Below, one piece after another: positions 1 to 11,763 of a DNA stretch of 64,000 bases; position 1 is the first letter of the stretch; each line of letters begins with the position of its first letter. The stretch spans positions 248,001 to 312,000 of the forward strand of contig NW_024881836.1 in the NCBI RefSeq assembly GCF_019059575.1, in the 5' to 3' direction. Below the pieces are notes generated by a model, which saw only the letters and a program-made list of their open reading frames with translations, did not search any database and was not told the DNA's origin. A program made the position numbers and the translations under genes. The stretch comes from Amphibalanus amphitrite (lineage: Eukaryota; Arthropoda; Thecostraca; Balanomorpha; Balanidae).

Positions 1-2030
1 GTGCCTGAGAGGCCCTGTTTGTGTCCCAAAGGGTCCCTTTGCTGGCCTCATAAGGCCCCTAGTTGACCTAAAAAGTTCTCTGATTGTCCAAGGGCCCTCT
101 GTTCGCCTCAGAGGGCCAGCTTTTTCCTCAGAGTGCCTGATGACCTCATAGAGCCCATAGTGGCCTGACATAGCCTTCATATCACCTCAGAGGGCCCTCT
201 GTTGTAAGGCTCAAGTGGCCTTCTCAGAGGGCTCCGACTGCCCTGTGACTGACAATTGTCCACTCTTATCCCTCTTTTGGGTGACCTTTCCCCCCTCTGA
301 CACCCAAGCCAAAATACGATTTTGGGACACTGACTCCGAGGGCCAGTTGATTTTCAGAGGGCCCTCTTTGAGGTGGATGTTAGGGCCCTCTGTTCGCCTC
401 AGAGGGCCCTCTGGTGGATTTAGACTTCAGAGGACCCTATTTTGGCATCAGAGGGCGCCTCTCTGTGGCATCTGAGGGCCCTCGGAGGCCTCAAATGGCC
501 CTATTACATCTCAGAGAGCTGTCTTTGACCTCAGAGGGATCTTTTTTACTTCTTTGTGGTGTCTAAGGGGGCCCTCTGGCCTTTGTTCGCCTCAATGAGC
601 CTTAAGGGGTCCTCCGATGACTTCCAAGGACCCTCTTTGATCTCAGAGGGCCTGATGACCTCATAGGGCTCATGGTGGTCTGACATAGCCTCATATCACC
701 TCAGAAGGCCCTCCAGTGGCCTCAGAGGGCACTTTGTCGCCCTTGAAGGTCCTCCATTCGCCTTAGAGGGCCCTCTTTGATCTCTTTGATCTCTTCGATC
801 TCAGAGGGCCCTATGTTCACCTCAGAGGGCCCTTTGGTGACCTCCAGGGACCATCTTTGATCTAAGAGGGCCGTCTGGTGGCCTCTTAGGGTACCTTGTG
901 GCCTGACATTGACCCTCGTACCTCAGAGGGCCTTCTGTTCGTCTTAAGGGGCCCTCTGCTGGTCTTAGAGGGCCCTTTGTGTGCCTGGGAGGCCCCCCTG
1001 AGTACCTGAGAGGGCCCTCTGTGTGTTTGAGAGGACCCTCTGTGTGCCTGAAAGGGTCCTCTGTTTGCCTGCGAGGGCCCTCTGTGTACCTGAGAGGGCC
1101 CTCTGTTTGCCTGCGAGGGCCCTCTGTTTGCCTGCGAGGGCCCTCTGTGTGCCTGAGAGGGCCCTATGTGTGCCTGAGAGGGCTCTCTGTGTACCTGAGA
1201 CGGCCCTCTGTTTGCCTGAAAGGACCCTCTGTGTGTCTCAGAGAACCCTCTGTGTGCCTGAGAGAGCCCTATGTGTGCCTGAGAGGGCACTCTGTGTGCC
1301 TGAGAGGCCCTATGTGTGCCTGAGAGGGCCCTCTGTGAGCCTGAGAGGGCCCTCTGTGTGCCTGAAAGGGCCCTCTGTGTACCTGAGAGGGCCCTCTGTG
1401 TGCCTGAGAGGGCCCTATGTGTGCCTGAGATGGCCCTCTGTGAGCCTGAGAGGGCCCTCTGTGTGCCTGAAAGGGCCCTCTGTGTACCTGAGAGAGCCCT
1501 CTGTTTGCCTGAGAGGGCCCTCTGTGTGTCTAAGAGGACCCTCTGTGTACCTGAGAGCGCCCTCTATGTGCCTGAAAGGGCCCTCTGTGTACCTGAGAGG
1601 GCCCTCTGTTTGCCTGAGAGGGCCCTCTGTGTGCCTGAGAAGGCCCTATGTGTGCCTGAGAGGGCCCTCTGTGAGCCCTAGAGGGCCCTCTGTGTGCCTG
1701 AGAGGACCCTCTGTGTGCCTGAGAGGGCCCTCTGTGTGCCTGAGAGGGCCCTCTGTGAGCCTGAGAGGGCCCTCTGTGTGCCTGAGAGGGACCTCTATGT
1801 ACCTGAGAGGGCCCTCTGTGTGCCTGAGAGGGCCCTCTGTGTGCCTGAGAGGGCCCTATGTGTGCCTGAGAGGGCCCTCTGTGAGCGTGAGAGGGCCCTC
1901 TGTGTGCCTGAGAGGGCCCTCTGTGTGCCTGAGAGGGCCCTCTGTGTGCCTGAGAGGGCCCTCTGTGTGCCTGAAAGGGCCCTCTGTGTACCTGAGAGGG
2001 CCCTCTGTATACTTCACAAGGTCCATCATT
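1..2030. repeat. 21-bp GC-rich minisatellite
   Basis: From about 979 to 2020 a 21-base unit (CTGAGAGGGCCCTCTGTGTGC and variants) repeats head to tail; from 1 to 978 the same motif is present but degenerate, often as CCTCAGAGGGCCCTCTG. Each unit holds the perfect 12-base palindrome AGAGGGCCCTCT. Because 21 is divisible by three and the unit lacks stops in several frames, it produces long apparent proteins of seven-residue repeats (for example CLRGPSV) on both strands. These have no recognisable domain and are best read as a non-coding tandem repeat. The cleaner right half suggests recent homogenisation on that side. Confidence 0.93.
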
Positions 2031-2967
2031 GGCCTAAATGTGTCCTCTAATAATCCTCAAAGGGTCCCTAAAAGAGTTCTACAATACTTTTTCTTTTAGC
2101 GAATAAAATGGGAAGTGGTCAAAAGGGCCCTTGAAGTCATTTCAATTTTTTTCCGTGTTATAAAAAAACTTTTCTAGGCTCCAGGGGGGATCCTAGGACC
2201 CCCAGGATCCCCCCTTGGATACGCCACTGCATAATTCAAATTGCATAAGTCTAACGTGACTAATATGCCCTGCGGCGCCCTGTTTTCACCGGCGTCCTAA
2301 CAAATCAAGGTCGAGGTGCATTCAAAAGTAATTCAATCGACCATGCATGTGCGTATATTCATGTTAGGCTAGATGAAGAGCTACCTACATGAGGCCAAGC
2401 ACAGAGAAAGACAACCAGACCTTGGAGTTGGATATTATTTTCTGTGACAGTAACCCACGCCCCACAACACCCAGACCCACACGCACGAACTTGCGCACGA
2501 ACTTGCCTGACGCGCTTGCTGAAATCATTTGTGGTTATGATTACCATGCTTACTTCTCCGGATCAGGTTCTTTTCTTTTGTTTATTCATATGAAACTAGG
2601 CCTGAATTATTAAATCAAGATTCTGATAATGTGTCTATTTTATACTTAAGTTTTACACTTACAAAATTTTGCCTGTATTTTGTCGTAACTCGTGTGAGTG
2701 ACCAAAATAATAAATTGTTTTACATATTAACCGCTAGGGGCGCCTAAGTGGTGAGGGTGAAGCGAAATCTGCGCAGTAGCTTCAAAATAAGCGCGGACCA
2801 AACGATGGCCGCCTTGCGATGGCCTTTGGTGTGACACAAATTACGCTTTGGCTCGTGCACGCACGTCAACTTCAAATTCTGTTGATTCTGGAACGGCGAT
2901 TGGGGAATTCGTACTTTGACTATTGTGATTTTTCGTAAAAGGATCTTTGTTTTGGTGGTCTGTTGCA
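2031..2967. other. intergenic / upstream of the THAP gene
   Basis: No coding region is supported. A short inverted repeat is visible: GGGGGATCCT at 2185-2194 and AGGATCCCCC at 2204-2213, followed by CTTGGATACGCCACTGC, which looks like a transposon end. About 2740-2967 probably holds the promoter and 5' leader of the THAP gene, but no clear core promoter element was recognised. Confidence 0.4.
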
Positions 2968-5900
2968 ATGCCACCCTGCCTGGTGCCGGGATGCAGGCCA
3001 GGTTCAGGTTCAGGTTCTGGCGGGCGTGTCTCTTTTCATTCTCTGCCAAAGGACGAGTCACTGGCTAAGCACTGGCTTGAAGTCTGTGGTCGCTTAGATT
3101 TACTGACTAGTAAGTCAGGCAAGCATGCTAAAATATGTTCTGCTCATTTCCGGAAGTCTGATTATAAAAATGAAATGAAGTATCACCTGCTAGTGGCTGG
3201 TAATTCAATCGTAAAACCCCGCCTCAAGGCAGATGCTGTTCCATCACTAGTTTTGGCTGGATGGAAAAGGATAAGGTAGGTATCTAAGCTGTATTTATCA
3301 TTATCATTGTGTGTTACCACTTTGCAAACATGAAACAAGTAGGCATTGTGCCAACAATTAGTTCTGAGGGATTTCTCAACGACCAATAAATTATAATATA
3401 TGTTTACTAATTCAGTTCCTTTCCATGTTCTCCATGCCCTGAATAAAGAAACTGTTGTTATTTGTTAAATATGCTAATCCATTGAGATGAGGTAGCCTGA
3501 TCTAACACAACTCAGCCTAGCCTCATGCAACCATTCCTCACCAAATCAAACCTTACTCTGCCCTGCACCTGCCTCTGGCAGAAGGCTAGGTTCAGTCATG
3601 GATGAAGTAGTACCTGGATCGGCAACTCCTCGATGTTTGTGACCACCGCTAGGTGGCAGTGGTGTCGAGCGCTAAGGACGCGGGGGAGCGGGTGCTATTC
3701 AAAACAATGGTCGGCGTCGCGTCGTAGGATCGTTTGCCTTGTTTTTTGAAAAGTTAAGCCCCTTTGGAGCAGATTGGAAGGTTTCAGAAGATGGAGGAAG
3801 ATGGCAAGGTAAGATTGGTAAGGTTTTTTTGTGGTTGGAGGGTCTGAGTGGCCTAAAATATGACTGTAAAGAGCGGCTGTTGACGATACTGGCGCACATT
3901 GCTTCTCGCCATATGTCGTTAAAAATCGTATAATTTCCGTAATTGAATGGTTAATCACTTATTTATATGTTTAATTTTATGTTTTTATATGTTTGTTATA
4001 TGTTTGACACATCATATCTCAAGCTTATACATGCCGCTGATATAGCCATGGTTTTGCTTGTGATACAATTTCGGTCTTGGCAGCGCATAGGTGGTGGATG
4101 ATGCATTGTTAGTTGTGAATTGCTTAAGTTTTTGTTAAGTTTTTAGTTTAGCAAAATCAGTTAGTGTGCCATTATTTTTTAACTCAATATTTGTTCAACT
4201 ATTGAAAATGGTTTCTGTTTTATATTGTGTAGTGCCAATAACTACCTATAAATTGGTCAACTGCTCACTGTTCAGACTCACTGCTCACCCATATCAGTTT
4301 CCTACGTATTTCTCTGAACGGCTGACTAGAGTGCAACACACTTCAGGAGCAGTTGACTGGCATCATGTCATTTCAGCTAATTTTTATAACCTGCTTGCCA
4401 ATGTCCTGATTTCATAAATAGTTGAATGATAAATAAATCATGTTCTCAGCCTGAAAAACTGAACCATTTGACAGTAAAAAGAAAGCCTAATGGCAGCCAG
4501 TGCCATTGTCAACCACAAATGACAAAAGAGTGCCGACCCTGGTCCCTGACATCAGCTTCCTTCTTTTCTCAAAGCCAAAAGGTCCAGAGTAGTACGAAGA
4601 AGTTTGTGAGTTTCCCTCTATTGAATGATATATAACAATCACCTTTTTAGAACGAGTGCTAGCCAAACTGTGTGTAGATAGCAGATAGATTTAAGTAAGA
4701 TAAAGCCATTTTAAACTATGTAAGCCTAGCAGATAAGGTGTTAAGCTTTTGGGTACTTTTGTTTGGGAGTATCTTGTCAAGGTATTATTTATTTTATTTT
4801 TTGCCAACATCATCGCAATGTAAAATACTTTTTGTGATGTTGTGGGGAAACAGTTTGCCTTGGAATGCCCTCACTCTCCATTTCATTACGGTATGCTCAG
4901 GTATCTAATTTCCCTCTCTCACTCTTCGTTTCAGATCAAAGAGATGGGTTCAGTTTCCACGGTGTGCTGACTTGAATTGGCATCCTGTGATTTGTGATGT
5001 GAATTATGATGCACGCACTCGCAGGTGCACGCCCACTGCGGACACGTGTGACGTGACGGCAGCAGGCAGCCGGGGTGTGAACTGTGAACTGGCTCGGCCG
5101 AAAATGTTTAAGGTATTACAGCGTTTGTAACTGACTAACATACCCACTACGGGCATACCCATTGAGCGGATAATGCGTTCGTGTGCATCGTGTTTGCATT
5201 TATTCCCGATATACTCTGGTGGTAGGTGTGAATTGGAAACCAGCTTGGTGCTACGACACCGTTTAGTAGGCATGTGGCACGTCGTTTCTCGAAACCTACC
5301 TATCAGTCTATGCAATAATATGCATTGTATACATTGTGTGTCATCGTTCACCTTAGTTGTCATTGAACCTGTGTTAAATTCTGAACTTCAGGCCGAGACA
5401 GACTATTTCCACAGTCAGGAAATCGCACACGAGAACCTATCCAAATCCATTAAGTTGCAATAGCATCAATCGCACGCAAGGAGGTGCGTGTTATGGATGC
5501 GAGTGCGACCGGGGTTTATTTGAATAGGCTCTCGGTCTCGCACATGATTTCTGACTGCGGAAAGAATCGGTTTCAGCCTGTACTCAGTAGGCAATTCGCT
5601 CATGCGACGGCAAATAGAAGTTCAATATGGAAACAGTTTTTTAACGAAACGGTGTATGGTAAGCTTATAATCCTGGAATGCTTCTTGATAGAAATTGTCA
5701 GTGGTGCAGATATTCGTTAATCGATATGACAGCATTTGTCTTGATCTTTATAAGTCAGTCAAAATGGCTGTAGCAATGATTTGGATGTTTCACGGCGGAC
5801 GGCACATTTCCTCTGCGGTCTACCGACGACTGAGTTGGAATGCTCAAGCTGATCAGGGGCAACCCGAGTGATAAGACAAAGTCGTTTGATCGAAGGTATT

Positions 5901-8900
5901 TTCAGGCAGCTGGCAGAAGGCGCCTGGCCTGGCCATGAGAGCTAACAATACGACGTGCTGAGGTAAAATCGGCCAGTCGCGCTCGGTAAACGACCCACCA
6001 CACCATTCTTTCCAAAACGATACATAGTCTATGGAACCGCCCTGGACCGCTCTTCCGGAACCCGACACTGTTGGCCTATGCCAAACTTAGCCGCGGCTGG
6101 TTCAGGCCATGTAACTTGCCGGTCATTTTCGGACTTTGCTGGTATTGGCCGCTGCCTGACTGGGCGGCGGCGGCGGGCTGTCCTTAGCAGGGATCAGTCT
6201 GCTCGATAGGTGGCAGCACTTTCGGGCGGTCGCGCAATACAATGGGAATTCCGCGGAGTTGCCGATCCAGGTAGTAGGTAATCCATGGTTCAGTTATGCC
6301 AGATTAGGTTGGGCTGAGAAACTTCACCACATGGGTTATCATGGTTTTTGCTACTTTAATAGAAATCCTTTTTCTGTGGAAAAAGCGTAGAGAAACATTA
6401 AATTTATCCTTTTCAAGAATCATTTTCATCATGAGCAAAATACAATGTTTTCATGAACCTTTAAAAGATTTTTGGTAAGCAAAACCAATGGTCGAGTAAA
6501 GCTAGTTTGAACACCGAAATATGAATATAACTTGACATGTTTGAATCTTCTTTATTGATGCTGTTCCAGCTCCAAAGACCAAAGCTCTTTTGTGCTGAGC
6601 CTTGAGACCTAATATCACTTAAACTGCTCTTTACCTTTTTCTTAACCTTCATTGCACAGTTTGTAAACCACTAACATCCTTACCCCGTACCTTACCATAC
6701 CGTTGGCGGGACTTGGGGAGGCTAACGGCCTGATTGGACATGTTCTCGGCGAGCTCTTTCAAATTTCAATTTCTGTTATATCTTCATCTTGACCCGCGAC
6801 CTGGTGGGGGGGGCTATTTTTTGCCCCCCCCCCCCTCCAGACTTTTCGATATAATCTCCAGAACCGCTGCGCCGATCGTCACCAAACTTTCAGTACCCTC
6901 CCGGACATCAATTTTACACATTGTGACCAAAAATTTTTCCAAAAGCTATGATAGGTTTGCCGGAAATGACGTCAGAGTGACGTCATGTTCTGCCGTTTTC
7001 GACCCAAAAAAGGGTTTCGCGGGAAGAGCTGTCAGGCCTATAGCTTTGCAAATACAGAAAAATGTTTAGGACATAAAAGCTGTAGAATTGACAGGGCTAC
7101 AAAATCTCGAATTTTTGAATTTTTTTGATTTTGACCCCCAAAAATCAAAAAAATAGATTTTTGGGATATAATAGTCAAAAAATCCAAAAAGTTTTTTTAA
7201 TTTCGCAAAAACCGGAATATATGTGATAGTCCTTACCGCCTTCCATCCACATACCAAATTTTAGATTGATACCTCTTTTTTTGGCGAAGTTATAGCGAAA
7301 AAACTGTTCAAAATTGATGACGTCAAATTTTCAAACTCAATTTTTAGCAATTCTAGACCTCGTAGTGCAAAACAAAGACCACCATTAGACTCCCCGTGAC
7401 GAGCTGCATCGAATCGATACCCATTTTATGCAAAAATATCAACTTTGAAATTTGACCTTTTTTGACCTGACCTTGACCTGACCTCCACCAGAAAGTGACC
7501 TAAACCGTACCTGATGGTCTTATAACCAACACCTTTGGGTTGGAAATGAAAAACTGGCCATAAAACATGCATCGCACAACCTTAGTGAAGTTGGGTTCAT
7601 GTGGTGACCCTTGGTGACCTTTGGTGACCTGACCTGTGACCTGACCTGGTATGACCAGTGACCTCTAATAGCAACATATGTACTAGACAACTGACGTCTT
7701 ATCGCTGATTTTCGACAAAATGCGTTTTACTCGGTGTTATAGCGCTTTCCCTAGAAGCCCCGTGAACGGTGAAACATTTTATCTTTGACCTGACCTGTGA
7801 CGTCATCGGTGACCTCGAGGTCAATAAAATTTGGTTTCCTTCGACAAATTTGACAGGGCTATCGAACGCCGTTTGAATTTTGCGGATCCGTCCAGTAGTT
7901 TCGGAGATACGAGGGGGGCAAAAAATAGCCCCCCCCCCACCAGGTCGCGTTATAAACAGACCCCACCAGGGCGCGGGTTAAGAAGGAATGTCAATGTGGC
8001 TAGACAAGTGAGCGTCGAGCCTGTTCTTTAAGACATTTACTGACAGGGAAAGTACAACTAACGACATGGATATGTACTCGAGGATATGTCTCATATTTTG
8101 TACTAACATACACTATGTCGATTTATCTGTCAATAGTATATCTGATTTACTAAATGGTGAAGGAATGAAACATGTAATCTTCCAGTAACGTACCTTTTTG
8201 GTGCTGAATTTGGCTGTTATCTAAAACATACTCACTGACCATTGTGTCACGCACAGGACTGGGCCTCGGGAGATACGACCAGCCGTACCGAGGGACCCTC
8301 AGAAGGAGCAGGAGCGACGGCAGCATGTTAGCGAGGCTCTGCATGCATACGAGACTGGCCAGCTGGATGGCGACCCAGTTCAAAACCTGCGTCACCAGTT
8401 TAAGATGCGTCGTGCGCGCGGTCACCTGCCAGCCGCAGCCCCGGGCTCAGAGGAGCTGCCAGCACCGTCGCGCAGCGCCGACCCGGTGCGTGTGTTCACC
8501 TCTCGCGGCTTCGCCGAGCAGCTGGCGGCGGAGAGCGGCGACGACGGTGACCCCGAGTCGCTGCAGCTGCTGACCGGAGCTGGAGCGGCCGGCCGGAGCT
8601 CGTTAGTCACCTTTGCCTCGGTCGGTCGGAGCTCTGACGCTATGGCAGGTCGGAGGGGCCGGCCGGCGCAGTCCGTGACTGTAGTGGCGGGCGGGGAGCA
8701 CCAGCTGCCGCGACGGCTGCGCACCGTGCTCAGTGGCCAGCAGCGACTCTGCTCGCTGCGTCTGACGCTGCAGCGGCAGACTGACCAGCTGCAGGCGCTG
8801 CAGGCGCGGCACGAGCTCGAGCTGGAGCAGCGCGACGCCGGCGACGAGCCGCCGCACGCGCTGTTCCCGCCGGTGGACGCCGCGCTGGCGGACGCGGACG

Positions 8901-9772
8901 GCGCGGCCGCCGGAGACCTCCTGCTGTCGCCGTCCACCCTGGAGGAGGCCAATGGTGAGCTGCAACGACTCCGGGACGAGATGCTGCAACTTCGCACTGC
9001 GCTCCTGGAGAGTGCCGTGGCAGCCAACGAGCGAGCCCTAGAGGCCAACCGGCAGCGCGTCGAACTGCTCTCGGTGTTCACACCGCGCCAGACGGAGGTG
9101 CTGCTTGGCCACAGGCGGCGCGCCGACGACTGGGACGTCGAGGACCTGCGTAGGGCCGTGGCGCTGCGTCGTGTTTTTACACGTGGCCAGTACGAGCACC
9201 TACGTCTACAGATGCGTCTGCCGCTGCCGGCACTGCGACACGCATCAGTTGCGGCACAGACGTCTGCCCAAAAGCGATGTCTGTATCAGACACTACTCGA
9301 CCAGCGAAGTCAGGAGCTTGAGGCAGTACCTTCACCAGAAGCAAACAGCCATGCCACTATGGTACAAAAGCGTCAGGGTGAACTGCTTGTTCTGCGCGGC
9401 ATGCCTTCAGGTCATGCTCGTAGGACAATTCAGAACACAGAGGTAGAGCCGGTTCCTGCGGAACGTCATCCATTTTATCAACGGGTTAGCGTTGAGGGCG
9501 TCGTAGATCACGCTGGCGATACTGGTGGCAGTGGCGAGTTGTTCGACGCGCTGGTGAGTGGAGAGGTGGTGGTGGACGAGGATGACGCCGCAGAGGACGA
9601 GACTGCTGTCGATCCGATGGAGCTGGCAGATCTGCTTCTGGAACAGACGGTGACAGACGAGGTCGAAATCGGCTGGGAGGAGGAGGAGCCAGCCGAAACC
9701 GTCGCGGACGCACCACGCTCGCGGCCCTTGAAGGTGGCAGTCACGCCGGCCCGCCGAGTCTCGCTCGTGTGA
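2968..9772 (+). CDS. THAP-domain protein with THAP9/P-element-type HTH (607 aa, two exons)
   Basis: Predicted sequence-specific DNA-binding nuclear protein. Exon 1 is 2968-3275 and ends AAG|GTAGGT in phase 2. Exon 2 is 8257-9772, preceded by CACGCACAG, and starts with the single base needed to complete an Arg codon; the frame is then open to TGA at 9770-9772. Residues 1-95 form a complete THAP zinc finger: C4, C9, C57 and H60 (the CSAHF signature), with P27, W36, F61 and the AVPS motif near 91. The ATG at 2968 is chosen because the THAP domain begins there (MPPC) and the -3 base is G. Residues ~262-297 and ~330-374 are heptad-rich coiled coils. Residues ~375-436 (FTPRQTEVLL to RLPLPALRH) match the helix-turn-helix found after the coiled coil in THAP9 and P-element transposases. 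The C-terminus is acidic. No RNase H-like catalytic region follows, so transposition is unlikely; function is unknown. The join is inferred, not proven. Confidence 0.8.
3611..6273. repeat. inverted-repeat pair inside the THAP intron
   Basis: TACCTGGATCGGCAACTCC at 3611-3629 recurs exactly as its reverse complement at 6255-6273, with looser similarity extending about 20 bases outward on both sides (GTTCAG near 3593, CTGAAC-complement near 6290). The pair brackets about 2.6 kb of the THAP intron. It may mark the ends of an old transposon or simply two inverted copies of one repeat. Confidence 0.5.
3791..4970 (+). CDS. candidate small three-exon gene nested in the THAP intron (69 aa)
   Basis: Three short segments join without any frame problem: 3791-3808 (ATGGAGGAAGATGGCAAG, then GTAAGA), 4450-4605 (acceptor TTCTCAG, donor TTT|GTGAGT) and 4935-4970 (acceptor CTTCGTTTCAG, ending in TGA). 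All three junctions are phase 0 and the start has a good context (A at -3, G at +4). The product is 69 residues, basic, with the middle exon rich in Lys, Ser and Gln and containing a C-x-C pair. I recognise no family. It lies on the same strand as the surrounding THAP gene and inside the inverted-repeat pair, so it could be a nested gene, an alternative first-exon transcript, or chance. Confidence 0.33.
4971..6788. other. intron of the THAP gene, no gene seen
   Basis: Only short scattered open frames are present. GC content rises at 6050-6260. Apart from the inverted-repeat copy at 6255-6273, nothing recognisable was found. Confidence 0.4.
6789..7981. mobile_element. TTAA-type (piggyBac-like) non-autonomous element, copy 1
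   Basis: The left end reads TTGA then CCCGCGACCTGGTGGGG; the right end reads CCCCACCAGGGCGCGGG then TTAA. The 17-base termini are inverted with one mismatch. Terminal CCC after a TTAA target is the piggyBac pattern. Just inside each end is a G-tract/C-tract hairpin, with loops CTATTTTTTG and its complement. The right end carries a second, inner copy of the terminal motif (CCCACCAGGTCGCG near 7938). The interior holds many TGACCT/AGGTCA hexamers, especially 7440-7820. No transposase frame is present. It lies in the THAP intron. Confidence 0.7.
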
Positions 9773-11358
9773 CGACACCACGAGAGACTCGCGCATGGGC
9801 TGGCAGCGTCGTGACCGATAGTTGATACTGATGCTTCTTGCTATATTGTATTTTTCGTGTATCGAATGTACGCTCACTTCTGTTTACTAGGTCCATATTG
9901 CCTCTTATGAATGTGTCTGTGTTTATTTAGCAATGACACGCACCTAGCCAGCAAGACTGGAGCGTGCATTAGGTGGTTTGGCTGTTGTGTGTGCAAAGAT
10001 TGCGCATTTCTTTGAGCACATGACATTTTTTGCCAGCATGTACGTGCATTTGTATTGTATTTTGCGATCCTTTTCTTTTTCATATGAATAGTGGAAAGTT
10101 GGTTATAGTTTCCTGGTTTTGCCGAGCAATGGTGGTTTGTCTTGTTCACTGATTGGGACAACGCCAGCGGACCAGCCCAACTTCCCTGGCAAGTCTTCCG
10201 TTTAGTCTAATGGATAAGGCCTCTTGTGACTCCTCGGCGGAGAGTTCGTGCTCGGGGAGCTCCACGTTGATTGACCCGCGTTTCTTCAAACAACTGAAAG
10301 CGGCGGGAGAGGGCTACGCTAGACCTGAGAGGACTGAGTCGAAATCAATCTGCGGTACTCTCAACTTCCGAGTTAAACAATCACCGGTTTAAGCCGGATG
10401 CGGGTAAGATCGGGTGGTCAGAGTCTGCGGTGTCATTCGCAACAAGCACTGTGTAGCATAGCACCCGGGCACTAGGCTACACACTCCTTCGCTGAGACAA
10501 AATTTCTTTGAAAAGACGACGTGTGCTGGCGTCTCGTGAACCTCTTATACAGGCCTTGTGGCGTTTCGTCCCGTCGATGCCACGAGACGGTTTGCTATCA
10601 GCACGATGCAGCGGCATGCTTCAGGCAATCAGTGGTTCCATGGTCAATATCGGAAAATGTTATTCTTTGGGTGGTTGACTTGCAGTGCGTGCGAGTCAGG
10701 TCAGTGACCAGACATATTATGGCTAGCGCTTTACAGCAACCGCTTAAAACCGTCTGTGCAAGTGGTACCCGCCCCACCTCTCTCGACCGGGCAGGGTGCG
10801 TCAGGTGAAGGCGTTTCGTCTCGATTGACCCAGCGCAGTTGTTGGTTTCCGTTTACACTATAAAGGATGGATGCAGTGGGCCAGAACGTCAAGATGACCT
10901 CTCAGCCCCAGGGTCACGATGACGAAGGTCATCTGATTTCATCAATGACTATGCCAACGGACTTCAAAAGGGCTGATAAAGTCGCATGTAGCGAATCGAC
11001 TGGTGGCGTTTCCTATAAGCAAGGTAATCTTTGAGGTTTCCGTCTCGAATCGGCCCCAAAGTCGCTGACTTCATGATAGGCGCTGTAGGTTAAAACATCT
11101 GGTTCATTTCTTTAATCACTTAGTTTACCTGTGGTCACCATACTTGGAACAGCCAGTAAAACTGCATATGACAAATTGTCTGGTGGTGTTTTCGTCACCA
11201 TTAGCCCGGAAATTGCTGAAAGGTAGGACTAGTGCAAGGATGGCGGTCGAATAGTGTTGTCCTTGAGAAAAACTGCGGCACCCGCGGCGCCTCTTACCAA
11301 AAGTAAACAAATGCTGCGCAGCAGCGTAGGCATCTCTACCGTGTCAAGGAAAAACATA
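9773..11358. other. 3' flank of the THAP gene and intergenic DNA
   Basis: No second gene is supported. The first few hundred bases are probably the 3' UTR, though no AATAAA was seen. A stretch near 10205 resembling the D-arm of a tRNA was considered and rejected. Confidence 0.4.
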
Positions 11359-11506
11359 CCCCGCGTTCGATGTCTCTCGGCCGACGAAGATTCTACATCA
11401 TCCGGCCAATCCCGTCAAAGGTCAGAGGGGGCTCGGCTGCAGTTATGGAACGTGATTGGCCGGACGGCGTAGAATCTTCGCCGTCCGAGAGACATCGAAC
11501 GCGGGG
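11359..11506. repeat. 148-bp foldback (hairpin) MITE
   Basis: CCCCGCGTTCGATGTCTCTC at the left end is matched by its reverse complement at the right end (to 11506). Pairing continues inward through GAAGATTCTAC and CCGGCCAAT, giving arms of roughly 55 bases around a short centre. There is no coding content. Confidence 0.8.
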
Positions 11507-11763
11507 TTAGTAAGCGCCAATGTAAACAAAAATGAGTTAGAGAGTTAGAGATGCTAACGGGGTTTTTCGGGAACGACGGATTCGTTTCTGGTATCGCTTT
11601 TTTCATAACTTTCTCCAAAACTGAGATATTAAAGGGGTAGAATATAGCAAGTCCAGTGGCGTCTTCGGTTTGACAAAGAAAAACACAGCATGTGACAAGT
11701 TGCTGCATGCTAGGTTTTACCTCGACCAAAGAGACCTGAACATCCCATTTTGCGCTGAGTCCT

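Noticed and set aside
1-2030. CRISPR array
   Set aside because: The units are contiguous without unique spacers and the DNA is clearly eukaryotic.
886-2099. Long open frames over the 21-bp repeat (up to 358 codons)
   Set aside because: They arise from a stop-free repeat unit whose length is a multiple of three; frames on both strands are open and no domain or splice context is present.
8422-9081. 219-codon minus-strand frame opposite the THAP gene exon 2
   Set aside because: Antisense shadow; the + strand frame carries the coiled coil and HTH motif and links to the THAP exon.
10200-10270. tRNA-like segment (GTTTAGTCTAATGGATAAGGCC)
   Set aside because: It resembles a D-arm only; no matching acceptor stem, anticodon stem or TTC loop at the right distance.
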